A stretch of 64,000 bases of DNA, from NCBI RefSeq assembly GCF_014138605.1, contig NZ_JACJHX010000001.1:124001-188000 (forward strand), in the 5' to 3' direction. This DNA comes from Peribacillus huizhouensis (GTDB lineage: Bacteria > Bacillota > Bacilli > Bacillales > DSM-1321). This document shows, piece after piece, positions 9,670 through 18,269 of the stretch (positions are counted from its first letter, which is position 1; each line of letters opens with the position of its first letter). Position numbers and translations under genes: made by a program. The notes beneath the pieces were generated by a model that worked only from the letters and a program-made list of their open reading frames with translations, was not told the origin of the DNA and did no database searches.

Positions 9670-10752
9670 TTATATTTTTCCCTTTGTCTTATAAACAAAA
9701 GCTAGTATTTCCGCGACCACTTTAAAGAACTCTTCAGGAATCGCCTGCCCAATCTCCACTTGATCGTAAAGTGCCCTCGCCAAAGGTCGATTTTCAACCA
9801 TCACTACTTCATTTTCTTTCGCTACATATTTTATCTTTTGTGCGACAAAATCAACTCCCATTGCAATCACATAAGGCGCATCGGATTTTTGATCATCATA
9901 TTTTAAGGCGATTGCATAGTGGGTTGGGTTTGTAATAACAACATCTGCGTTAGGCACTTCTTGCATCATACGTTGCATAGCCATTTCACGCTGTTTTTGT
10001 TTTATTTTAGATTTAATAAGTGGGTCGCCTTCTATATTTTTATATTCATCCTTAATATCTTGTTTAGACATTCGGATGTTTTTTTCATAGTCATATTTCT
10101 GATAAAGATAGTCTAATAGTGATAAAACCAATAAGGCGATACTCGCATAAATTCCAACCTTCACCGTTATATCGGCTAAAGTTGTCATAGCATTCCCTAT
10201 TGATTTTTTTGACAATGTCATAATTTCATCCATTCTCTGCCAAATGACAAAAAAGGTAACTAAGCCTACTACTGATATTTTTAACATTGATTTTAGCAAT
10301 TCTACAATTGCCCGAATTGAAAATATACGTTTAAATCCTTTAATTGGATCTAATTTTTCTAGTTTTAGTTGTATCGTTTCTGTTGAAAACATAAACCCTA
10401 TTTGCATATAATTTGCTGCAACACCAGCGATTAAAGCTGCTACCAGTATAGGTGCTAAGATAAATCCCATTTCTTTTAACACTTCGGACAGTAATAATGG
10501 AGCATTTTCTTCAGTAACTTGAAGAAGCAACGAATGTTGAAAGAATTCCAATAGCAAACGAGTTATTTTTTCAAACATATAAGGGCCAACGAAAAGTAAA
10601 AGTAGAAATATAGTTAACAAGTTTATGGATGTATTAACATCCTGACTCTTTGCAACTTGTCCTTTTTTCCGTGAATCCTGCTTTTTTTTAGGAGTGGCCT
10701 TTTCGGTTTTCTCTCCGGCAAAAAATTGTAAATCCAGACGGAGCTTACTCAT
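9670..10752 (-). CDS. flhB: Flagellar export switch protein FlhB
   Basis: FlhB controls the switch from rod/hook to filament export, together with FliK. The 360-residue protein starts with the family signature LQFFAGEKTEKATPKK. It has four membrane segments and the self-cleavage site NPTH at 275-278, followed by the C-terminal FlhB-CC region, including RPLARALYDQVEIGQAIPEEFF. Length equals that of B. subtilis FlhB. The start has an AGGAGGGG site and lies one base after the fliR stop. The cleavage motif is intact, unlike the FlhB-like YlqH encoded at 44765-45064. Confidence 0.97.
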   Translation of the reverse strand: MSKLRLDLQFFAGEKTEKATPKKKQDSRKKGQVAKSQDVNTSINLLTIFLLLLFVGPYMFEKITRLLLEFFQHSLLLQVTEENAPLLLSEVLKEMGFILAPILVAALIAGVAANYMQIGFMFSTETIQLKLEKLDPIKGFKRIFSIRAIVELLKSMLKISVVGLVTFFVIWQRMDEIMTLSKKSIGNAMTTLADITVKVGIYASIALLVLSLLDYLYQKYDYEKNIRMSKQDIKDEYKNIEGDPLIKSKIKQKQREMAMQRMMQEVPNADVVITNPTHYAIALKYDDQKSDAPYVIAMGVDFVAQKIKYVAKENEVVMVENRPLARALYDQVEIGQAIPEEFFKVVAEILAFVYKTKGKI

Positions 10753-10753
10753 A

Positions 10754-11530
10754 CTATGCCCCTCCTATCAATTGCATCAAACCTCTCATAATGACTAGTA
10801 AATATTCAAACAAATGTTGAACAACAACCATCATCATGCCCATTACAATGATTAGCACAAGAAAACTAACTAGCATTTTCAAGGGAATTCCAACAACGAA
10901 AATATTTAACTGCGGCACAGTTCTTGCTACAATTCCGAGACCAATATCGACCAAAAACAAACATCCGACAACAGGAATCGACATTTGCAAAGCAATCAAA
11001 AACATCCGGCTAAAGGCCTTGACTATAAATTCTATCAAGTTTTCATTACCAAATGGAATGAGAACTTGATCAATCGGGATAAATTGAAGACTATAATAAA
11101 TTCCATCCAAAAGAAGATGATGACCGTTCGTAGCTAATAAAAATAATAACGAAATGGTGTATAAATATTGCCCTGTTAGAGGACTTTGAGTTCCGGTTTG
11201 CGGGTCAATTACATTCGCAATGGCAAAGCCCATCTGAAAATCGATAAACCCGCCGGCAATTTGAATCGCCGCCATGATCATGTATGCGACTAATCCAATC
11301 ATTAAACCAACCATTGCCTCTTTTAGAACGAGTAGCATGTATGTACCATCTATCACTAGAATGGGAGAATCGATGGTATAGTACATAATCCAAGCTAGGA
11401 AAAAACCGACCCCAATTCTAAATGTGGTTGGTAAGGTACGATGTGAAAAAATTGGCATGATTACAAAAAAAGCTGTAACGCGAACTAAGATGAGTAGAAA
11501 AGCTGGAAAGTACGGCAATAAATCTTGCAT
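10754..11530 (-). CDS. fliR: Flagellar export gate protein FliR
   Basis: FliR is a polytopic membrane protein of the flagellar export gate (FliPQR complex). The 258-residue protein has six hydrophobic segments and typical family stretches such as RVTAFFVIMPIF near the N-terminus and GFAIANVIDPQTGTQSP in the middle. It sits between fliQ (3-base gap) and flhB (1-base gap), as in other Bacillus fla/che operons. Length matches the B. subtilis protein. Confidence 0.95.
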   Translation of the reverse strand: MQDLLPYFPAFLLILVRVTAFFVIMPIFSHRTLPTTFRIGVGFFLAWIMYYTIDSPILVIDGTYMLLVLKEAMVGLMIGLVAYMIMAAIQIAGGFIDFQMGFAIANVIDPQTGTQSPLTGQYLYTISLLFLLATNGHHLLLDGIYYSLQFIPIDQVLIPFGNENLIEFIVKAFSRMFLIALQMSIPVVGCLFLVDIGLGIVARTVPQLNIFVVGIPLKMLVSFLVLIIVMGMMMVVVQHLFEYLLVIMRGLMQLIGGA

Positions 11531-11533
11531 GGT

Positions 11534-11803
11534 TTAACCTACAAATCTATTTAAATTATTGAATATTTCACTGGTATATGATAATAAATGACTTAACATC
11601 CATGGCGCTAAGAAAACAAGTCCCAACAATACAGCAACAATTTTCGGTACAAATGCTAGTGTTTGCTCTTGGATTTGCGTTGTAGCTTGAAAAATACTAA
11701 CAGCTAGTCCGACTCCAAGCGCAATTAATAGCAAAGGGCCACAAACTATTAATACCGTATATACTCCTTGTTCAGCCACCTTTACAACAAAATCTTCGTT
11801 CAT
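11534..11803 (-). CDS. fliQ: Flagellar export gate protein FliQ
   Basis: FliQ is a small export-gate membrane protein with two transmembrane helices separated by a short polar loop (FQATTQIQEQTLAFVPKI). The 89-residue length is the same as B. subtilis FliQ. It begins with an ATG after TAGGTGAAG and lies 12 bases after the fliP stop. Confidence 0.95.
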   Translation of the reverse strand: MNEDFVVKVAEQGVYTVLIVCGPLLLIALGVGLAVSIFQATTQIQEQTLAFVPKIVAVLLGLVFLAPWMLSHLLSYTSEIFNNLNRFVG

Positions 11804-11815
11804 TTCTTCACCTAC

Positions 11816-12481
11816 TTAAAAACTTTGTAATAGTGATTTCACAACTAAATACCATCCATCTACCAATACAAATAGGAGTATTTTGAAGGGGAGTGATATC
11901 ATAACTGGTGGCAGCATCATCATTCCCATAGACATAAGAATACTCGCAACAATCATATCAATTACTAAAAAAGGAATAAAAATCATAAAACCAATTTGAA
12001 ACGCTGTTTTCATTTCGCTAATAGCATAGGCCGGAACCAGCGCCGTTAATGGAATATCTTGTATCGTTTCAGGCTTTTCTACTCCTGCATAATCTAAAAA
12101 TAACGCAAGGTCCTTTTGTCGTGTATGCTCACTCATGAATTCTTTAAATGGGCTAGCCGCAAGGTCATACGCTTCTTCTAAATTAATTTCTTCGGCAAAT
12201 AGAGGAGTTAACGCAACTTCATTCACTTCCTGAAATGTGGGAGCCATTATAAAAAATGTCATGAATAAAGCAAGTCCAATAAGTACTTGATTCGGAGGCA
12301 TTTGTTGAGTTGCTAGAGCTGTTCGGACGAAACTTAAGACAATTACAATTCTTACAAAACAAGTCATTAAAATAAGGATACTAGGAGCAAGTGATAATAC
12401 AGTAAGCAGTAGGATGAGTCTTATTGAAGTAGAGACATTTGCTGGATCACTGTTATTGAATAGTTCCATAAATTCATTCAT
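11816..12481 (-). CDS. fliP: Flagellar export gate protein FliP
   Basis: FliP forms the core of the export gate with FliQ and FliR. The 221-residue protein shows the family blocks LTCFVRIVIVLSFVRTALAT-like (here LMTCFVRIVIVLSFVR), PPNQVLIGLALFMTFF, and near the C-terminus SMGMMMLPPVMISLPFKI. Four membrane segments are visible. Unlike many proteobacterial FliP proteins, there is no obvious cleavable signal peptide; B. subtilis FliP is similar in length. The start overlaps the end of fliO by 8 bases. Confidence 0.96.
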   Translation of the reverse strand: MNEFMELFNNSDPANVSTSIRLILLLTVLSLAPSILILMTCFVRIVIVLSFVRTALATQQMPPNQVLIGLALFMTFFIMAPTFQEVNEVALTPLFAEEINLEEAYDLAASPFKEFMSEHTRQKDLALFLDYAGVEKPETIQDIPLTALVPAYAISEMKTAFQIGFMIFIPFLVIDMIVASILMSMGMMMLPPVMISLPFKILLFVLVDGWYLVVKSLLQSF

Positions 12482-13145
12482 TTAGGTCTCTCTCCTTTTT
12501 ATTAAGCTCACCTATTGCTTTTTTTCTTGTTTTCTCAAGTTCTTTAAGCTGTTTGTTTAATTGAGATGAAAAATCATCGAATTTATTTTCTTTCTCTCCC
12601 CATTTATCTCTCATTTTGGCTACGATATCTCTTGGAACCATCATATTATCCATTTTCTCATTATGATTTTGGATTACTTCTTCATATTCCTCTTGATTGT
12701 CAATTTCTTTTAACAGAGATATATTTTCACCAACACCTACAACAAGGATTCGCCTGCCCACTTTTACAATTTGCACTGAGCGATTAGACCCTAGAGTAGT
12801 ACCGCCGAGGTTTTCAACAAAATTAGCTTTTTGAAAAGCTTTATTTCTTTTATTCATAAACCAAAGTAATCCATAAAGTAAAATTACAACAAAAATAATA
12901 GCAGCAGCTACACGAACAAAGTCTAAAATTGAAAGCCCCTTACTAGTGGAGCTTTCAATTTTTGTATTGTCCTTTTGTTTTAAAGCTTTCTCTGCTTCAT
13001 TTGTATCATTTGGTTTCTCAGGCTTACTATAAGCATCTTTTACGGTTTGATTAGAAAGATCATCTGCAAATATATGACCTTGAAAACTTATCATCCCGAA
13101 TACTATTATCACTAGGACAGCAATCCATTTTTTAACAGAAAACAA
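12474..13145 (-). CDS. fliO: Flagellar export assembly protein FliO (FliZ of B. subtilis)
   Basis: FliO helps assemble the FliP complex in the membrane. The 223-residue product has a hydrophobic N-terminus (residues 5-27) that looks like a signal peptide. A charged periplasm-side region follows, then a membrane segment (AAIIFVVILLYGLLWF, about 84-99) and a cytoplasmic FliO domain with the GSNRSVQIVKVGRRILVVGV signature. The C-terminal region is highly charged and probably helical. The start is a TTG after GAGGGTG. Sequence similarity is low, as is usual for this family, so the call leans on domain order and position. Confidence 0.9.
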   Translation of the reverse strand: MFSVKKWIAVLVIIVFGMISFQGHIFADDLSNQTVKDAYSKPEKPNDTNEAEKALKQKDNTKIESSTSKGLSILDFVRVAAAIIFVVILLYGLLWFMNKRNKAFQKANFVENLGGTTLGSNRSVQIVKVGRRILVVGVGENISLLKEIDNQEEYEEVIQNHNEKMDNMMVPRDIVAKMRDKWGEKENKFDDFSSQLNKQLKELEKTRKKAIGELNKKERDLNE

Positions 13146-13164
13146 AATGACACCCTCTTATTTT

Positions 13165-13527
13165 TTAGCTTAATGTTTTATTAATTGCTTCAAGTACACG
13201 ATCTGCTTGGAATGGTTTTACAATAAAATCCCGTGCTCCCGCTTGAATCGCATCAATAACCATTGCCTGCTGTCCCATAGCTGAACACATAATAACTTTT
13301 GCAGCAGGATTAATCGATTTAATTTCTTTTAATGCTGTAATTCCATCCATTTCAGGCATTGTAATGTCCATTGTGACAAGATCTGGTTGTAACTCGCGGT
13401 ATTTTTCAACTGCTTGCGCCCCATCCGCTGCTTCTCCAACAATCTCAAAACCATTTTTCGACAATATATCTTTAATCATCATTCTCATAAACGCCGCGTC
13501 ATCAACAATTAGAATTTTGTGAGCCAT
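13165..13527 (-). CDS. cheY: Chemotaxis response regulator CheY
   Basis: CheY-P binds the flagellar switch (FliM/FliY) and sets the rotation bias. The 120-residue single receiver domain has the acidic pair DD at 9-10, phospho-acceptor Asp54 in TMDITMPEMDG, and the conserved Lys in FIVKPF (about residue 104). Length is identical to B. subtilis CheY. Start follows GGAGGAAATTAA. It lies between fliO and fliY inside the operon. Confidence 0.97.
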   Translation of the reverse strand: MAHKILIVDDAAFMRMMIKDILSKNGFEIVGEAADGAQAVEKYRELQPDLVTMDITMPEMDGITALKEIKSINPAAKVIMCSAMGQQAMVIDAIQAGARDFIVKPFQADRVLEAINKTLS

Positions 13528-13545
13528 AATTTAATTTCCTCCAGT

Positions 13546-14751
13546 TTATCTAAGTTTTTTTAATCGGTCCGATTGACTGACAATGTCAGTTACTCGGACT
13601 CCAAAGTTTTCATCAATTACTACAACTTCACCTTGTGCAATCAACCGATTATTCACTAAAATATCAACTGGTTCACCAGCTAATTTATCAAGCTCGACAA
13701 TCGATCCTGATGATAGTTCCAAGATTTCTTTTATTGACCGTTTTGTCCTACCAAGTTCAACCGTTACTTGAAGCGGTATATCCAAAAGCAGATCTAAATT
13801 TTTAGCTTCTGATTCTTGCATTTGATAGGTTTGAAAACTAGTAAAACTAGCAGGCTGCACATTTACTGGCTGAACATGAGACCCTACTCCCGATCCTAAA
13901 TGCTGTGGTTCGGATTGTTGTGGAACATGATAGCTTGGCATTGTTGCAGTTCCTGGTTGTTGAGTTTCGTCATTTGTATGTTCAGAATAATACTCTTGTT
14001 CAACTGGTTCTTTTGTATGATTCGGTTGCGGATCTATCTCCTGATAAGCAAATGAGTCAGGAGCTGACTGAGCTGGATTTAATAATTCTGCAACTAATTC
14101 TTTAGCAAATTTCAAAGGTAATAACTGCATAATATTTGAATCAATTAAATTACCAACTAAAAGTCGAAAAGAAATTCTTACAAAGAGATCTTCATCTGGG
14201 ATTTTGTCTCTACCTTGTCCTTCAATAAAATTAATTAATTCTAGACTTGGCGGTGAAATGTCTACTCTTTTATTAAACACAGTAGACATCGAGGTTGCTG
14301 CTGAACCCATCATCTGATTCATTGCTTCTTGAACTGCGCTTAATTGAATCTCACCCAACATTTCAGGTGGGTTAACTCCAGTTCCGCCAAGCATTAGATC
14401 TGCTATAATTGCGGCATCACTTTGTTGAATAACAAGCAAATTCCCCCCAGAAAAACCTTCTGTATAATTAACTTGAATAGCTACATATGGATGAGGAAAT
14501 TCCTCTGCAAGTTTACTTTTTTCTATAATTGTTACCGTCGGTGTCGTAATATCGACTTTTTGATTTAACAAAGTAGACAGTGCAGTTGCCGAGCTACCGA
14601 ACGAGATATTCCCAATTTCCCCTAAGGCATCCTGCTCCATAGACGATAGATATTCATCAATTTGCAGTTCATTTTTCTGATCAAATTGATCATCTGTGCC
14701 CTTTAATAAAGCATCGATTTCGTCTTGTGAAAGCATTCCATCACCTACCAT
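13546..14751 (-). CDS. fliY: Flagellar switch protein FliY (CheC-like phosphatase fused to FliN domain)
   Basis: FliY is part of the C-ring and also dephosphorylates CheY-P. The 401-residue protein begins with an EIDALL CheY-binding peptide (MLSQDEIDALLKGT). It continues with a CheC-like phosphatase domain containing EIGNISFGSSAT and a second, weaker repeat (EAMNQMMGSAAT). After a Pro/Gln-rich linker (about 225-300) it ends in a FliN/SpoA domain (PLQVTVELGRTKRSIKEIL). The start overlaps fliM by 11 bases and has AAAGGAGGAGG upstream. The protein is slightly longer than its B. subtilis homologue because of the linker. Confidence 0.96.
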   Translation of the reverse strand: MVGDGMLSQDEIDALLKGTDDQFDQKNELQIDEYLSSMEQDALGEIGNISFGSSATALSTLLNQKVDITTPTVTIIEKSKLAEEFPHPYVAIQVNYTEGFSGGNLLVIQQSDAAIIADLMLGGTGVNPPEMLGEIQLSAVQEAMNQMMGSAATSMSTVFNKRVDISPPSLELINFIEGQGRDKIPDEDLFVRISFRLLVGNLIDSNIMQLLPLKFAKELVAELLNPAQSAPDSFAYQEIDPQPNHTKEPVEQEYYSEHTNDETQQPGTATMPSYHVPQQSEPQHLGSGVGSHVQPVNVQPASFTSFQTYQMQESEAKNLDLLLDIPLQVTVELGRTKRSIKEILELSSGSIVELDKLAGEPVDILVNNRLIAQGEVVVIDENFGVRVTDIVSQSDRLKKLR

Positions 14752-15739
14752 CTTCGTCCTCCTCCTTTATGTATTCTAGAATTTGAATGGCTAATTTTTT
14801 CCCTACTTTTCCTGGCTGAGCTACAAATTTTGGAACTTCACCAATCTTAATACTCAATGGATCTTCAATTGTCTTATTCAATTGAATGACATCACCAATA
14901 TCAAGAAGTAAAAAATCTTGAATTGTAATGTCGGTTTCACCTAATTCAGCTATTATCGGCAGCTCACCTGTTTTTATTCTTTCCTCTAGTACTTTAACCT
15001 CTTCAGGTAAACGTTCTTTCTTCGTATTCTGCATCCAATAATGAACGGAAAGCTTCGGAATAATGGGTTCTAATGTAACATGAGGAATACAAATATTAAT
15101 CATCCCTGAAGTTTCACCGATTTGAGTATTAAGAGATATTACGACGACTGTCTCATTCGGAGAAACCATTTGCAAGAACTGCGGATTCACTTCGAAATCT
15201 GTTAATACTGGTTCAATTTCCGATATTCCCACCCATGCCTCTTGAAAATTCTCAAAGCCATTTTCAAATAGATTCGACATAATTCTTGTTTCAATTTCAG
15301 TGAGATTTTCCACTTTATTCACACTTACGCCTTTTCCGCCTAGTACCCGATCCATCATCGCATAGGCAATATGAGGATTGACTTCCATAATAATTCTTCC
15401 GTCTAATGGTGGAACCTCAAAAACGTTTAATATGGTCATCTTCGAAATCGAGCGGATAAATTCTTCATAAGGAATTTGATCGACAGAAGCAACAGTAATT
15501 TGCACATACGTTCTTAACTGAGCCGAAAAATATGTCGTTAATAGGCGTGCAAAGTTTTCATGTACTCTTGTTAAACTCCTAATTTGATCCTTTGAAAAAC
15601 GTAAAGCACGTTTGAAGTCATATACTTTTACTTTTTTCTCAGATTCTTCTTTTTTTAATTCATCCGCATTCATCTCACCTGTTGAAAGTGCCGAGAGAAG
15701 GGCGTCAATTTCATTTTGGGACAATATTTCACCTGACAA
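14741..15739 (-). CDS. fliM: Flagellar motor switch protein FliM
   Basis: FliM forms the C-ring and binds CheY-P. The 332-residue protein starts with the CheY-binding peptide LSQNEIDALLSALS, followed by the CheC-like middle domain (GGKGVSVNKVENLTEIE region) and a C-terminal SpoA domain. Length equals B. subtilis FliM. The start codon is TTG at 15739, preceded by GGGAGGTGA; no ATG fits the known N-terminus. The end overlaps fliY. Confidence 0.96.
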   Translation of the reverse strand: MSGEILSQNEIDALLSALSTGEMNADELKKEESEKKVKVYDFKRALRFSKDQIRSLTRVHENFARLLTTYFSAQLRTYVQITVASVDQIPYEEFIRSISKMTILNVFEVPPLDGRIIMEVNPHIAYAMMDRVLGGKGVSVNKVENLTEIETRIMSNLFENGFENFQEAWVGISEIEPVLTDFEVNPQFLQMVSPNETVVVISLNTQIGETSGMINICIPHVTLEPIIPKLSVHYWMQNTKKERLPEEVKVLEERIKTGELPIIAELGETDITIQDFLLLDIGDVIQLNKTIEDPLSIKIGEVPKFVAQPGKVGKKLAIQILEYIKEEDEDGR

Positions 15740-15794
15740 TTATTTCACCTCCCAAATTCCTCCTTCAAATTCGTCTAATTTCTAGGAAGGTTTC

Positions 15795-16226
15795 TTATTG
15801 AAGGATAGAGGAGGTTATATAAACCTTTTCAATCTTTCCTTCTTGCATAATTTCATTCAGTTTCGTCTTCATCCTATCTTGAAACTGCTCTTTGCCAGCT
15901 TTGCTTTGCAACATGTCTGATTTTAATTCAGAAAGCTCGGTAATTAAAAGGTTTTTGACTTGAAAATCCCTTTTTTCTAGCTCTATTTTTGCTTTTTTAC
16001 TATCAGTTTGAATAGTCAGTGTCATCCTGACAAAATCTCCATTTGCAAGATTCGTAGTGATCTCAGGAACATTAACAGCAGTTTTAATAATCTCATCAAT
16101 ACTAGGCTCTTTTTCTACTTTCACATGATCATTTTTGAAATACGCAATGGCTGCTACTGAGGCAACACCTACCAACGTAACGGCAACAAGAATAATTAAT
16201 AGAATTGTCAAAAGCTTATTTTTCAT
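15795..16226 (-). CDS. fliL: Flagellar basal-body-associated protein FliL
   Basis: FliL is a single-pass membrane protein that associates with the stator units around the basal body. The 143-residue protein has an N-terminal membrane helix (about residues 4-25). A periplasm-side domain follows with the family features DGKSKAKIELEKRDF-like (here DSKKAKIELEKRDFQVK) and the terminal KVYITSSILQ. I chose the ATG at 16226, which matches B. subtilis FliL; further in-frame starts at 16238 and 16259 are less likely because the AGGAGG motif directly touches the former. It overlaps swrD by 11 bases. Confidence 0.93.
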   Translation of the reverse strand: MKNKLLTILLIILVAVTLVGVASVAAIAYFKNDHVKVEKEPSIDEIIKTAVNVPEITTNLANGDFVRMTLTIQTDSKKAKIELEKRDFQVKNLLITELSELKSDMLQSKAGKEQFQDRMKTKLNEIMQEGKIEKVYITSSILQ

Positions 16227-16431
16227 ATTCAGAACCATCCTCCTCTCTGCTGATTCCAATTACATTGGCCAAACGGTAAAACTGTATAACAGAGTGAATG
16301 ATATCTTCTTCTTTTTCCTTCACAACTAGTTTCTTCCCATTCGTAAGAGTAATCGTAGTATCTGGATGTGATTCTACAGTTTCTATGAATAAAGCATTAA
16401 TTGTGTAGCTAGTACCATTTAACCTTGTCAC
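16216..16431 (-). CDS. swrD: Swarming motility protein SwrD (FlbD family)
   Basis: SwrD (YlzI in B. subtilis) is a small protein needed for full motor torque and swarming. The 71-residue product has the strongly conserved block DTTITLTNGKKLVVKE and the N-terminal TRLNG. The first usable start is a GTG at 16431. Family members begin MIKVTRLNG, and here the codons just upstream read ATT-ATT-AAA-GTG, so the ancestral ATG position is now ATT. No clear Shine-Dalgarno sequence precedes either candidate, because a hairpin repeat lies immediately upstream (16449-16566). The gene may be weakly translated or depend on a noncanonical start. Confidence 0.88.
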   Translation of the reverse strand: MTRLNGTSYTINALFIETVESHPDTTITLTNGKKLVVKEKEEDIIHSVIQFYRLANVIGISREEDGSEYEK

Positions 16432-16448
16432 TTTAATAATAATTTTTA

Positions 16449-16566
16449 GAGGATGACTCAGAAGGATCTGACCTCGTACTCCACATATAATATATAAGGA
16501 TATTTAACTGTATTTATAAGGTAAATCGTTGATGTGGAGTCTGATCCATTCAATTAAATCATCCTC
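16449..16566. repeat. Long inverted repeat of the GATCAGACC family inside the fla/che operon
   Basis: The left arm begins GAGGATGA at 16449 and includes GGATCTGACC and ACTCCACAT. The right arm mirrors this with ATGTGGAGT, CTGATCC and TCATCCTC ending at 16566. It fills the flgE-swrD gap almost completely. Read in the direction of transcription it ends in AAAAATTA rather than a T-run, unlike the other copies of this family, so it should form a stem without acting as a classical terminator. Confidence 0.75.
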
Positions 16567-16580
16567 TTCCCTCCCTTAAC

Positions 16581-17798
16581 TTATCGTTTTAAATTCACTA
16601 GTTCTTGAAGGATTTCATCAGATGTTGTAATAATTCTAGTATTTGCTTGAAGTCCACGCTGTGCAACAATCATGTCGGTAAATTCTTCTGATAGATCGAC
16701 ATTGGACATTTCAAGAGAACCAGCAGCAAGCGTACCTCGTCCGTCACCAGCAACCCCAATATTGGCTGTTCCAGAGCTGATTGATTCTTGGAATAGGTTA
16801 CCACCGGTTTTTGTAAGACCGGATGTGTTGCTGAATTTTGCGATTGCAACAGTACCTAAAGTAGTGACTTGACCATTCGAATAGACTCCACTGATTTCAC
16901 CGGTTTGCCCGATTGTAAAACTTTCAAGTGAGCCTTCTGTGCTACCGTTTGGTATACCCTGAGCAGTGTTAGCTTCTGCTGTCTGTGTTAGCTTAGAAAA
17001 ATCTAAAGATATCCCTGAGACAATATCTGTACCATCTTTATCTTTAATTGTTGTAGATCCAGGTGTGGCATTATTCAGCGTACCATTTGGATTAAAAGTA
17101 AGTGATATCGCGCCCGATGGAAGTGAACTTTTCAATGAACCATCAGGATTAAATGGACTCTGCCCACCAATATAAACATTCCAAGAATTAGCTGCAGTTT
17201 TAATATAATGAACGTCAATTGTGTGTGATTCACCAAAGGCATCTATCACCTTCATTTGTTGTGAAAAAGATTTATTATTAATTGTGTCACTAGATAAATT
17301 CCCTGAAAATTCAACTTTATCTGTTTTAGTTGCAGGCATTACAGCATTTACGTTAACCATAACATCCCCAAGCACCCCATTGTTATCAAACGCCTGTACC
17401 TTATACCCATCACCATTTACTAACGTACCATTATTATCTAAATAAAAGTTTCCAGCTCGTGTATAAGACAAGGCATTCCCGTTTGCAACAACGAAATAAC
17501 CATCGCCTGAAATCCCAAGATCAAGGGAACGCCCTGTATTTTGCAGGCTTGATTGAGTGTGGATCGTATCAATGGTTGATACTGCTGAACCTAATCCAAC
17601 TTGCATTGAGTTTTTTCCACCGCGGTTGGCTGTTGACGCACTGGCACCAGATATTGTTTGGTTCATAGTGTCTGCAAATGTTACCCTGCTTTTCTTGAAA
17701 CCGTAAGTATTTACATTGGCAATATTATTACCAATGACATCTAATTTTGTTTGGAAGTTTTTTAACCCGCTAATTCCTGAGTACATTGAACGAAGCAT
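16581..17798 (-). CDS. flgE: Flagellar hook protein FlgE
   Basis: FlgE polymerises into the flagellar hook. The 405-residue protein has the conserved N-terminal rod/hook helix (YSGISGLKNFQTKLDVIGNN) and FKKSRVTFADTM. The matching C-terminal helix is LEMSNVDLSEEF through LQANTRIITTSDEIL. The central region (about 100-330) is the variable surface domain. It is much longer than the B. subtilis hook protein (about 264 residues), so an extra surface domain is present. It lies downstream of a small flagellar operon gene and is followed by a hairpin repeat. Confidence 0.95.
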   Translation of the reverse strand: MLRSMYSGISGLKNFQTKLDVIGNNIANVNTYGFKKSRVTFADTMNQTISGASASTANRGGKNSMQVGLGSAVSTIDTIHTQSSLQNTGRSLDLGISGDGYFVVANGNALSYTRAGNFYLDNNGTLVNGDGYKVQAFDNNGVLGDVMVNVNAVMPATKTDKVEFSGNLSSDTINNKSFSQQMKVIDAFGESHTIDVHYIKTAANSWNVYIGGQSPFNPDGSLKSSLPSGAISLTFNPNGTLNNATPGSTTIKDKDGTDIVSGISLDFSKLTQTAEANTAQGIPNGSTEGSLESFTIGQTGEISGVYSNGQVTTLGTVAIAKFSNTSGLTKTGGNLFQESISSGTANIGVAGDGRGTLAAGSLEMSNVDLSEEFTDMIVAQRGLQANTRIITTSDEILQELVNLKR

Positions 17799-17871
17799 AT
17801 TTTTACTCTCCTTTCATAATCGGCTGTTTCTGTCATTCCACAGCCAAGGCTTCCTTTGCAGGTCCAGCCCT

Positions 17872-18258
17872 TTAATCTACAAGAATCGTTCCATTGATAT
17901 TTGTGAAAATGTGGGAAGCTGATTCAGCCCGATCCATGGCAGTTATGACAATGTTGTTTTTCGTATTTACTACAAGTGCAGCATTTTCGAGAACAACTAA
18001 TGATTCGGTAATCCCTATTTTTTTGGCTTCATGAACTTTTTCTTCAATCTTATTCCAAGTCTTTTCATTGATTTGAATACTTCTTTGGTCTAGTCTCATT
18101 TGAGCGTGCTTACTAATTGACAGTTTACTTGAGTTAGTTTGAATAGCTGTATGAAAATGAGCAGCAAAACTTGACTTCTCATTCTTATTTGGCGATTGTT
18201 TTGATGAAACGAGTTGAGTCGGCAGATTGGATATCGGTCTGAATCCATTCATTTTCAT
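17872..18258 (-). CDS. Small flagellar operon protein (TIGR02530-type)
   Basis: The 128-residue protein lies between flgD and flgE, where many Bacilli and Clostridia carry a conserved protein of unknown detailed function called flagellar operon protein. Recognisable blocks are SKHAQMRLDQRSI near the middle and NAALVVNTKNNIVITAMDR. The ending FTNINGTILVD is also typical. The N-terminal 45 residues are polar and probably disordered. There is no signal peptide or membrane segment, so it is likely cytoplasmic. Family assignment is from memory of the pattern. Confidence 0.8.
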   Translation of the reverse strand: MKMNGFRPISNLPTQLVSSKQSPNKNEKSSFAAHFHTAIQTNSSKLSISKHAQMRLDQRSIQINEKTWNKIEEKVHEAKKIGITESLVVLENAALVVNTKNNIVITAMDRAESASHIFTNINGTILVD

Positions 18259-18269
18259 AAATCCTCTCC

